From: Alnus glutinosa | Lineage: Eukaryota > Streptophyta > Magnoliopsida > Fagales > Betulaceae | DNA: 64,000 nucleotides | Assembly: GCF_958979055.1 (NCBI RefSeq) | Contig: NC_084890.1 | Coordinates: 806,001 to 870,000 of the forward strand | Reading direction: 5' to 3' | Part shown: positions 43,811 to 54,824 of the stretch, in pieces | Numbering within the stretch: the first letter of the stretch is position 1 | How the letters are laid out: each line of letters begins with the position of its first letter | Position numbers and translations under genes: made by a program | The notes under the pieces: model-generated | The model's database searches: none | What the model saw: only the letters and a program-made list of their open reading frames with translations | Told to the model about the DNA's origin: nothing

Positions 43811-45127
43811 CGGAATTGTAAACGTATTATATTTATATATATATTTTGTAGTGAAAGGGGGTTATGGTAGCATATAAATTATTTTCAAGTCTTATTTTGT
43901 CATTTATAATTGTACATTGTTACAACTACTAGGTAAAGAGTTGACATTTTCAAAACAAAAAGAAGCTCAAACCGAATGTTAACTCTGTTTATTTTATTTT
44001 TTCTCGCAAACTATGTTATTCCTGTACTATTATTTATTAAGATAACTACACTAAAGGGTATCAAATATTTATACACCATTTTACGTTTTCAAGAGTCTCA
44101 CTTAAGGGTACTTTATTAGGATTTATTATTAAATCTTAACGGAGTATCCCAAATACCCCACTTTTTTTTAGGAAAAAAAATGCTACGATTTAAGTGTTAG
44201 TCAGAATTTAACGAAATTTGCAAAAATATCAATGCCTAAATCTTTGAAAATTCTATAAATTTCTATTTTTACAAAAATAAAAATAAAAATACAGGGGTAT
44301 TTTAAAATTTTGGACAAGATTTAAATCCTAACAGAGTATCCTTAAGTGAGAGATTTGAAAATGTAGATGTCTCAATTTAAAACGTTTGTTAGTTCAATAC
44401 ATTTATCTTAAAACGGCGTATAATCCAATTAATATTCATTTGTGAAGTTACCTATTCATTTATTTTACACGCTACAACCGCAAAATCACTCCAATCTCCT
44501 GTTTGGCAGTTCATCTCCACACCGCGTGAAACTAGTCAAGCCTAAAGTAAAAAGTTTAATCGTGCTAAAATGTTGCTGCCTTACAAAATCAGTGGTTTAT
44601 ATAGGCATTTCTATTTATAAAGTAAATAGTTAGAAGAAATTAACAAAGGTACAAGTTGTATGTATTTGAGACAAAACTTTGAATAAGTAGAGCCGTGCAC
44701 GATTTCTAAACAAACATTAGAGCTTGATGGTCCGTTTGAGTTTTTTTAATTAAAATATTATTTTAATTTATTGTACGAATTACGAGATTTAACTTTATGA
44801 AATAAAATTTTAAAAAATTAAATTAATTTTTTTTAAAATAAAATATTATTCTACATTTTATTCAAACCATATCCACCATATGATCAAAGAATCACATCCT
44901 TACCTTGGCTGATATCTTATCTTAGAAAAAAGCTTGGTGCACAAGTATAATTTGTGCACAACCACTCACACGAGTGAGACCCATCTTATCAGTTAGGCGT
45001 ATGGGCTGATGTGGATTGCACAATAAACGGGCAATAATTGTGCTTAGTCCAATATCTTTGGACGAAAGTCAATGTTTTCCCACTGGCTGATGGGTCCAAC
45101 TGCGCGCTGATAGCCCTATAATTTGGG
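43811..45127. other. Duplicated flank and AT-rich sequence between CYP copies 2 and 3
   Basis: Blocks at 43890-43960 and 44570-44925 repeat 41706-42030 ('tgttgctgccttac', 'cagtggttt', 'ttctaaacaaac'). No gene. Confidence 0.5.
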
Positions 45128-45253
45128 GAGTGATCCTTACACTCACACTACACAACAATGACACAATACCAAGGCACAATGAAGTGGGGTCCATGTGTGG
45201 GCCCCACTCCAATGTGCCTTGGTGTTGTGTAATGTGAGTGTTTTAATCATTTT
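45128..45253. repeat. Short foldback upstream of CYP copy 3
   Basis: The left arm ('cactcacactacacaac', 'accaaggcaca', 'gtggggtcc') pairs with the right arm ('gggccccac', 'tgtgccttggtgttgtgt', 'aatgtgagtg') over about 50 bp with one short insertion. It would form a long hairpin. It lies 70-190 bp before the start codon and is probably a tiny MITE. Confidence 0.7.
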
Positions 45254-45320
45254 TCCTATAATTTTGCTACTTTAGCGAAAGAAATTTGTGTAACAATCAC
45301 TTGTCTCTCTCCTTTCTGTG

Positions 45321-48205
45321 ATGGTGCTCCAGTATTCCTGGGCTCTCACCATTTTTCTTCTTTTCCTCTCTTTGGTCTGGCTGTTAAAGGTATGTAAGAG
45401 ATTTAAAGTTCAGAAATTGCCCCCGGGGCCATGGAAGTTACCTCTTATAGGAAACTTGCACAACTTGGTAGGATCATCACTACCACACCATGCTCTCAGA
45501 GAACTAGCCAGGAAGTATGGACCTCTCATGCACCTACAACTGGGTGAAGTTTTTGCAGTTGTGGTATCATCCCCTAAGATGGCCGAAGAGTTCATGAAGA
45601 CACATGATCTTGCCTTTGCGCAGAGGCCACTACTTCTTGCCACTAGAATTATGTTCTACGATGGCTCCGATATTGCCTTTTCTCCATATTGTGATTACTG
45701 GAAACAAATGAGAAAAGTCTGCGTGTTAGAACTCCTAAGTGCCAAGAGGGTCCAGTCTTTCTCTTCTCTTCGAGAAGAAGAGGTTGATAATCTAATTGAG
45801 TCCATCCACTCATCTTCAGGATCACCAATCAATTTTAGTGAACATATTTTCAATTTGACCAGTACCATTGTATCTAGAGCAGCATTCGGCAGCAAATGCA
45901 AAGACCAAGATGAATTTCGATCGTTACTCAAGGAAATTATATCCTTGTCAGGAGGCTTTGAGTTGCCGGATTTGTTCCCTTCACAAAAAATTGTTCATGC
46001 AATTAGTGGGATGAAAGCTAAGCTAGAGAAGATTCATAGGAAGATTGACAAGATCCTGGAGAACATCGTCCATGAGCACAGGGAGAACCAGATGAGTGCA
46101 TCAGCAGAGCAGGAAGATTTTGTTGACGTCCTTTTAGGCCTTCAACAAAGTGGTAAACTTGAGTTCCCAATCACAACCAACAACATCAAGGCCATCATTC
46201 TGGTTAGTATTTATGCTATAATCCTAATTATTGACTTGGGGTCTCATGGGAACAATCTCTTCTGTTGTCATTATCATATATATATATATATATATATATA
46301 TTGAAATGCTAGAACTCTTTCTATTATTCTTTTGATGTTCATCTGAAATGACATAAATGTAATAAAAAAAAAATAAAGACATAGATATAATTTTTTTATT
46401 ACATTTATATCCTTCCAAATAAACATTATAAAAACACTAAAAATAGCTATAGTATTTTTTCTTTTTTTTTCAATTAAAAAGAATCAATAAATGTTTCTTA
46501 GTATAAATAAATCACTGTTGTCCCAAAAGTGGAGTCCAGCTCCATGCATTAACTGATGTAGGAAAAGTTTACGATGTCTAGGATTTTTTTTTTTCTTTTC
46601 CTGTTTTATTTTTCAGGTTTTTCTAATAATATTAATTAGCTAGGACTTTTATTTTTTGGGTTTTCTAAAATACTAACTTTAATTAGTACTTCTATATTCT
46701 TGGATTTTCCTGGAAAGTTTATTTTATATGCTTTTTTAGTATTTTCTAATAACCTTAGGATTAAGATGCATAACCTATAAAGAGGTTTGTATTGAATCTT
46801 ATTTTATCATTGAGATCATTGAGTTTATTATTGATTTGTTTTATAAAATAAATGGAGAACTTCACTTATAATTCCTAATCTTTAATCACTTTTGCAATTA
46901 AATACTCTAACTTTAAAAAGTGTAAATTTAGAGTATTCATCTTTCAATTTTTTTATTTTTTTTTTTAATTTCAACATTCCATTAGAATTTTTCGTTTAAA
47001 TCTTGCTAAAATTCTCAAAATACTCTTGGCTTTTTTTTTTTTTTTTGAAAAAAAAATATTATAAAATTTTCAAAGAGTTAGGCATGGATATTTTTGCAAA
47101 TTCTGTTAAATTCTTACTAACATTTAAATCTTTGCAAAAAAAACATTTTTTTTTCCTTAAAAAAAATGAGGGACATTTTGAGAAATTTGACCGGATTTAA
47201 AGGAAAATTCGATCAGAGGGTTAAAATTAAAAATAAAAAAATAAAAAATAGATACCTTAAATTGACTCTTTTTAAAGTTTGAATACTTAATTTTAAAAAG
47301 TGACGAAAGATCAATGATTATAAGTGAAGTTTTCCATAAAATAAAAGTTTCTTTTATCTTTCTTTCTTTTGTTGTCAAGAATATTTGAGAGAGAGGAGTG
47401 TTAACACTGTGAAATATGTACTTTAAATGGCAGATTTAACTAGTATGAGTTAAAGTCTGAACCCAAAATCACCTTTGATATCATGTTAAGTTTTCAGTTG
47501 TTTCAAAACATTAAGCTTATATATAAAATTTATGAATATAATTATTTAACCATTATTCTAAAATTTTCAACTTTTTCTATGATATATTTTCTGCTGGAAG
47601 TGATACTTCATCTGTCACAATAGAGTGGGCTATGTCAGAAATGATGAAAAACCCTAGAGTGCTAGAGAAGGGACAAGCAGAGGTAAGAGAAGCCTTAAAA
47701 GGGAAGAAAAAAATCCATGAGAAAGACCTTCGGAATCTAAGTTACTTAAAGTCAGTGATCAACAAAACTCTAAGGTTTCACGCTCCTGCTCCTTTGTTAC
47801 TCCCAAGAGAATGTAGAGAGCCATGCGAAATTAATGGATATGAGATACCCGTCAAAACCAAAGTCGTCATAAATGCATGGGCCATTGGAAGAGATCATGC
47901 ATATTGGCACGATGCAGAAAGTTTTATACCAGAGAGGTTTGCTAGTAGTTCAATTGATTTTAAAGGGACTTTACTTTGAATATATTCCTTTTGGGGCAGG
48001 AAGGAGGATGTGCCCAGGAGTATCATTTGGTTTAGCCAATATTGAACTTGCTCTTGCTCAACTATTATATCAATTTGATTGGGAACTCCCGGGCAAGATG
48101 AAACCAAAGGATCTGGACATGATTGAAGCCTTTGGTTCAGTTGTCAAAAGGAAAAACAACTTGCATTTGATCCCTACTTCTTTTAGTCCTTCACTTTCCC
48201 TTTGA
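45321..48205 (+). pseudogene. CYP71D-type pseudogene, array copy 3 (nearly full length)
   Basis: Exon 1 (45321-46202) is fully open and encodes 294 residues with the membrane anchor and '[13 protein letters not shown]'. The intron has grown to 1.4 kb. Exon 2 (47581-48205) shows three independent defects. The acceptor reads 'tctat' where sisters have 'ccag' or 'ctag'. The ExxR glutamate codon is changed (KTLRFHAP for ETLRLHPP). A one-base insertion near 47973 shifts the frame before the heme loop, after which '[14 protein letters not shown]' continues in another frame. It is unlikely to give an active P450. Confidence 0.88.
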
Positions 48206-49828
48206 GTCATTATCATTGCGGTGGCTTTGAACCTAAAACCGATGCTCTAAGAAATTAGTATTGTCTTCTTTATAATAAGTTAATTAGTAGTAATTAAGAA
48301 TGATAATCTGTGGGATGGTTGGTTGGACGTTCAGGAGAATTAAGTATAGATTCTCCCTTCACTCTTTGATTCTATTTACTTAACAATAAGTCTACACTAG
48401 CCGTTCAATATCTTTGTATCAATTTATTCAACCGTCTGCTATGTGGAAATGTGAGGCAAAAAAGAAGCCCATAACTATTGTTTAACTTGTTAAACAGTTT
48501 TGCTAATACCAGACATCTAAATAACTTGGAGCTGAACATTTGTTAGAAAGACTACTTGATGCTTATCTCAATCGTAATAAATCATCATCAGATGATAGCT
48601 AGGTGTGGACTAATTTGTTATGTTTTTAATCCTCGGTACCGTGCCAACTTTGTTAGGAAGGAATTAATATTCTGGATAGACCATATGAGATAAACTATAA
48701 CATATACGTATACAAATGTATTTTTAGCATGATTTTCCCTGCATTAAACTATAAGTATTGTCATCAGAATTATGCCTCCGTAAATATTTTCAAAACAAAT
48801 CATAACCTTTTAATGAGAGTATAGTAACGGGGCCGATACTTGCCATTTTTTGCAAAATATATACTTATGTCTATGATTCCGCAAATAAAAGTTGATACTC
48901 AAGGCTTATTTCATAACCATTTTTGTAATGATTTATTTACTAAGTCATAAATCTACTCAATGGTCTCCTTTGTCTTGAAATCCCTTGGTGTGTCGGTAAT
49001 TACCAGGTTGATTTTGGTTAGAGTTGAGAGGTTCGTAAGGATGAAGACGTCAAGCGGATAATCCCTTGGTAACAGGTTTGTTTAGATTTGATTCAATAAC
49101 TCTTGCTCTATATTTGATGATATCATTATTTGAGGTTTAATTACTTTTAGATTCTCAGATTTGATATTCTTCCGTTTTCTCATTTTCTTTCACTCTAATT
49201 AGTTCACAAATGGAGGTTCCTAGACAATTACCTATTAATTGTTCTAAAGGCATTGACAATAACTCTCCAAGTTAATTAAAATTATTATCTAATTTTGGGA
49301 GTATTACATACTAGGAGCCACGCATGGTTGCCACAATACAACACAATTATTATTATTTTATTATTTTTTGAATTTTTTTTTTTAAAGTGATTTGAATTTT
49401 GTAATTTGTTTTGAAAGATGTACATGTTAGTAGTGGGACTGCATCTGAAAATTTGTTTGGTTAACTAATTTTGAGAAGAGTTTTCAGAGTTTGAGATGTG
49501 AATAGAATTTTACAACATTTTACCAAACACTCACTAGTTCATTACTATCATCTTGATGATCATATTCTAAGATGCATAAGATTGTACTTCATACAAGTTA
49601 TAATACTTGACATAACTTGTTTAGACACAAATTTCTTCTTATCATTCTTCCCATAATTGGAAGAACTCACCAAAATGTTCAAACTTTTTCTTTCCTTCCA
49701 TGAATGTCCAAACCAACCATTCTTCCCATAATTTCTTTTTTGTGCACAAATGATCATTCTTTATAACGACTAACTTATTATTATTATTAAGATAATACGC
49801 TTTGTTTGATAACACTCTTTTTTTGTAG

Positions 49829-49869
<41 letters not shown>

Positions 49870-50090
49870 CCAAAACCAAAAAATAACAAATAACAAATAA
49901 AAATAAAAGAAAGAAAAGAAAACACTTCAACTATTTTCACACTTATGTAAACTCAGAACACTTTTTTTTTTTTTAAACAAAAAAAAAAAAAAAAAAAAAA
50001 AAATCATCTAAAAAGCATGACAAATGAAGATAATTTCTAGACCATCTTCCGAGTAATTTTTAGGTTCAAAGCTCCCATAATGATAATGCC
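48206..50090. other. Spacer between convergent CYP copies 3 and 4
   Basis: AT-rich. 49550-49770 is the inverted counterpart of 41160-41360 (3' flank of copy 1). About 48395-48465 resembles 57365-57495. Long A/T runs lie at 49828-49870 and 49960-50003. No gene. Confidence 0.5.
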
Positions 50091-52249
50091 TCAAAGGGTA
50101 TGTGAAGGACTAAAAGAAGTAGGGATCAAATGCAAGTTGTTTTTCCTTTTGACAACTACACCAAAGACTTCAATCATATCCAGATCCTCTGGTTTCAACC
50201 TGCCAGGGAGTTTCCAATCAAATTGGTATAGTAATTGAGCAAGAGGAAGCTCCACATTGGCTACACCAAATAATACTCCTGGGCACATCCTCCTTCCTGC
50301 CCCAAAAGGGATATATTCAAAGTAAGTCCCTTTAAAATCAATTGAACTATTATCAAATCTCTCTGGTATAAAACTCTCAACATCATGCCAATATGCAGGA
50401 TCTCTTCCAATTGCCCACGCATTTATAATGACTTTGGTTTTGATGGGTATTTCATAGCCATCAATTGTGCATGGCTCCCTGCATTCTCTTGGAAGTAACA
50501 AAGAAACAGGAGGGTGTAGCCTTAGTGTTTCTCTGATCACTAACTTCAAATAACTTAGATTCTGAAGATCTTTCTCATGAAATTTTTTCTTTCCTTTGAA
50601 GGCTTGTCTTATTTCAGCTTGTGCCTTCTCCAACACTCTAGGGTTTCTCATCATTTCTGACATAGCCCATTCCACTATGGTTGATGAAGTATCACTTCCA
50701 CCGGCAAAAATGTCCTGAAAAAAAAATTGAAAATTTACTAATTTAGAATAGTGGTTAATTGATTATATTCATAAATTTTTATAAGCTTAATCTTTTTCCA
50801 CAACTAAAATTTAACATAGTATGAAAACAATAATTATGTGTTCAAAGTTTAACTCATATTATTTCAGCTTCCATTTAAGTTAAAAATTTCACGGTGTGAA
50901 AGTACTATTTTTTTCTCAAATTCTTGACAGCAAAAGAAACTTTTCTTTTTATTTTTTAATCTAAGTAACAAAATAAAGATTCGATAAGAGTCTTTTCATA
51001 GATTATGAATTATAATCCTAAGGCTACTAGAAAATCTTAAAGAGCATATAAAACAAATCCTAAACTTTCCAGGAAATCCAAGATCATAGAAGTAAAAAAG
51101 TTAATAGGAAAACCCAAAAAGTAAAAAGTCATAATATACTTAGAAAAACCTGATTTTTTTTTTAAAAAAATAATAATAATAAAAAAATCCTAGCCATCAT
51201 ATAAATTTTCCTGCATCGATCAGTTAATGGATCCGGAACAGAACATCACTTTTGAGACAACGCTGATTTCTCAAGAAACAGTTACAGATTCTTTTTAATT
51301 GAAGAAAAATATGATGATGACAACAGAAGTGACTTAACCCAAGGATTATAGCAGAAATACTAACAAAAATGACACCCTTGATGTTGTTGGTTGTGATTGG
51401 GTACTCAAGTGTACCACTTTTCTGAAGGCCTAAGAGGACGTCAACAAGATCTTCTTGATCATCTGCTGATGCACTCATCATTTGGTTCTCCGTGTGCTCA
51501 TGGATGATGTTCTCCAGGATCTTGTCCAGCTTCATATGAATCTTCTCTAGCTTAGATATCGTCCCACTAAACATATGAACAACTTTCTGTGAAGGGAGTA
51601 AATCAGCCAACTCAAAGCCTCCTGCCAAGGATATTATTTCCTGGACCAATGATAGAAATTCATCTCGGTCTTTGCATTTGTTACCGAATGCTGCTCTACA
51701 TATAATAGTAGTCGTCAAAGTAAAAATATGTTCACTAAAATTGATTGGAGATCCTGAAGATGAGTGGATGGACTCAATGAGATTATGAACTTCTTCTTCT
51801 CGAAGAGAAGAGAAGGATTGGACCCTCTTCGCACTTAAGAGTTCCAACACGCAGACTTTTCTCATTTGCCTCCAGTAATCACAATATGGAGAAAAGGCAA
51901 TGTCTGAGCCACCGTAGGTCATAATTTTAGCGGCAAGAAATAGTGGCCTCGACGCAAAGGCAAGGTCATGTGTCTTCATGAACTCACTGGCCATCCTGGG
52001 GGAAGATACCACAAGTGTAGAAACTTCACCCAGTTGAAGGTGCATGAGGGGTCCATGTTTCCTGGCTAGTTCTCTTAGAGCATGGTGTGGTAGTGATCCT
52101 ACCAAGTTGTGCAAGTTTCCTATAAGAGGCAACTTCCATGGCCCTGGAGGCAATTTCTGAACTTTGGATCTTTTACGTACTTTGAACAGCCAAACCAAAG
52201 AGAGGAAAAGAATGAAAGTGGTGAGAGCCAAGGGATATTGCAGCACCAT
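50091..52249 (-). CDS. Cytochrome P450, CYP71D-type, array copy 4 (intact, inverted)
   Basis: Exons 52249-51365 and 50714-50091 (phase 0) encode 502 residues. All signature motifs are present: N-terminal anchor, '[13 protein letters not shown]', I-helix 'AGGSDTS', 'RETLRLHPP' (ExxR), 'FIPERF' and '[10 protein letters not shown]' with Cys439. The last exon-1 codon is TTT before GT, where sister copies have TTG; the donor 'gttagt' is kept. It is very close to copy 1 in exons, intron and 3' flank, but on the opposite strand. Reaction and substrate are not readable beyond NADPH-dependent monooxygenation at the ER. Confidence 0.93.
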
Positions 52250-52422
52250 TACAGAAAGGAGAGAAACAAGTGATTGTTCTACAAATTTCTTTCACTAACT
52301 TTTCAAATTTATAGTGCTAGTGTTAGTTGGATCCCTCCCATCAGCCAGTTGGTAAAACATTGACTTTTTTTGGTGTGCGCAAATATCGATATATATAGTT
52401 TACTAGTGGACTACCACAATTA

Positions 52423-52787
52423 GAGTAGTGCTATACGTGCGTCAAGAGTCCAGCCGGTGTCCCGCTCTTGACCCACGTGGCACGACTTTTTTCTTTTTTT
52501 TATTAAAAAAAAAATTCAAAAATAAACGTTGAAAACGCGGGTGAGTCAACATTTCAGTCTCACTGTCCAATTTTTCCCCCCATTTTCCCAAATCTCACCC
52601 TCTCCCGCCACCGTCCCCTCCCCCACCGACCGGCCGGCGCCCTCTGACCCGCACCATTCCTCGGCCGGCTCCTAGCTCGCTATCTCTCTCTCTCTCTCTC
52701 TCTCTCCAAACGACGGACCGGCGCCCACCGACCGGCGCCCTCTGACCCACACCGTCCTTCAGCCAGCTCCCAGCTCGCTGTCTCTCC

Positions 52788-52878
<91 letters not shown>

Positions 52879-53116
52879 AACAGACCATCGCTCACCGATT
52901 GACCGACGGCTTAACGACCGACCAACCCTCGCCCAGCTCTCTCGAATCCAGCAGACCCGAGCGCCATCGACCAGAGTCGACCACTCTCTACGGTTAGTCT
53001 CTCTCCCTCTCACTCTCTCCCTGAATTTTTTTTTTAATAAAAAAAGAAAAAAGCCGTGCCACGTGGGTCAAGAGCCGGACACCAGTCGGACTCTTGACGC
53101 ACGTATAGCACTACTC
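52423..53116. mobile_element. Non-autonomous Mutator-like element upstream of CYP copy 4
   Basis: Perfect terminal GAGTAGTGCTATACG at both ends, with TIRs extending about 90 bp ('gtcaagagtcc', 'tcttgacccacgtggcacg'). It is flanked by a perfect 9-bp duplication CCACAATTA (52414-52422, 53117-53125). The inside is C-rich ('ccgaccggcgcc') and contains two CT microsatellites. No coding region. It starts about 170 bp before the CYP copy 4 start codon. Confidence 0.9.
52780..52874. repeat. (CT)n microsatellite
   Basis: More than 40 nearly uninterrupted CT units, with a shorter run at 52682-52706. The long ORFs on the minus strand are Arg-Glu repeats made by this tract and are not genes. Confidence 0.95.
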
Positions 53117-53242
53117 CCACAATTAATATTGCATCCCTAAACATGGAGAAAATTTAATCATTCGACTATTCTAAAAATTGGCCGGGCCGGGAGAGCAAAT
53201 AATTAGACTAATTGTTTTCTTTTACCGACTAATATGATGCTA

Positions 53243-53400
53243 ATTAATTTAAGGGCGTGTCTCATTCGTGATAATGAAAAGGCATAATTTCATAATTTTT
53301 TTTGAAGGGGCATAATTTCATAATTAATTTAAGGGCGTGTCTCATTCGTGATAATGAAAAGGCATATATAATTTCATAATTAATTTTTAGTAGGAAAAAA
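53243..53400. repeat. Tandem duplication, period about 85 bp
   Basis: 'ttaatttaagggcgtgtctc' plus 'attcgtgataatgaaaaggc' occurs at about 53245 and again at about 53328. Near-identical, so recent. Confidence 0.85.
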
Positions 53401-54668
53401 AATTATTCAAGAACCATTTGGAGAAAAACGATCGACTGGTCAATGGGACATAGAAGCCATGAACTAACTGTTGGTTATTCCGTAATGATATGATTATAAT
53501 TGTTTGGTATTTTTCGTGATAGAGTCCAAGAAGGAGTATATATCCTTAGATGTTATAGTTCAATAAAGAGTTAGATTCCTTTCTTATTAGATTTGTCCTA
53601 ATCCTAGAAGTCAAGGCCTAATTAATCTATTATGTTAAACCATAATATATTGTTTCTCTACTTAAATGTGAGCTATCAATAAGAAAAGTATGAGTTTATT
53701 ATTTTAGAATATAATTTACTGTGTTTTGAAAGTCTAGGCTCCCTCGAAGTAGTCATTGAAGATCACAGCTCTCTCAAAGTAGCTGATTTATCCTTTCATG
53801 TGTTTTGTTATTAGTGAGTTCGCATCAAGTGAAGGGGACGACTTATGGGCTGGATTAAAGTACTGATTTGTGAGTAAAGTCGCTAAAAAGAGAAATGACT
53901 ACCATGGGGTCAGTGTCAATAGAGTGAGCCATCGTGAATGTCAGCTGCGGAAGCGTGGTAGTATGTTACAATTGTTATATCTGACATTTGTTAAGTTTAA
54001 TATTGACCGTGTGTATATAAGCTATTGGGCATCTGAGCTTGTATGTTGATTTTCAAGAGTGAGTTTTACCCAAAATTTGTTCATTCACTTGGAATCATCT
54101 CTTGCCATATTCTTCATTTAGAATAATCATATTAAGGTCTTGCCATATTCCTCATTTAGAATTAGATAGATTATAATAACATGCATTTCTAAAAAATTAA
54201 TAAAGGTATATTTTAATATTTCTACAAAATATATTTTTAAATCACATTGGATTTAAAAATACAAAAAAAAAAAAACAATTATTTAAAATATGGCAACCAT
54301 ATTTATGCATGATATGGAATAGTCACACAGAAAATTCCAATAAAAAGATTCACATGAAATAATCACACAAAAATCCAATAAAGATTAGTGGGGAAAACAG
54401 TCATGCCATTCATATTCAAAAGCTTAATATAAATAGAAAAAAAAAAATGCTTAATATAAATAATAGTTGGAATAAAATACCAAAAAGAATGTTGTGGCCC
54501 AATGGTTAGTGTGTTGCTCCTGAGCCCAAATATAGGGTTCTTCATTTCTTTTTAGTTTTTTTCTTAAAGCTGGGTCAGGCCCAATCGGTTCATGCCTAAC
54601 AACAGGCCTAGTGAGTAATTAGCCTACTGAGCTCAATGGGTCCGCTGGACTTGGGCTAGCCCAATTAG

Positions 54669-54701
<33 letters not shown>

Positions 54702-54824
54702 AGAACCATATTTTTTTCAAGAGTTGGGCTTTTTGGGCCGGGCCTAAGCGGGTTGAAAAGCCTTCTCGGAGCCCATACACACTGATCTGAAAATCTTTTT
54801 CCTTCTCCCACCACTGCCCTCCCC
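53401..54824. other. AT-rich region with possible repeat remnants
   Basis: 53540-53720 ('atagttcaataaagagttag', 'gagctatcaataagaaa') has the look of retroelement terminal sequence, but no ends were found. 54660-54690 is a T run. No gene was identified. Confidence 0.35.

Noticed and set aside
52595-52895. Arg-Glu repeat proteins on the minus strand
   Set aside because: Translation of a CT microsatellite inside a transposon.
54490-54700. tRNA-derived SINE suggested by 'gtggcccaatggtta' (A-box-like)
   Set aside because: No convincing B box or defined ends with target duplications.
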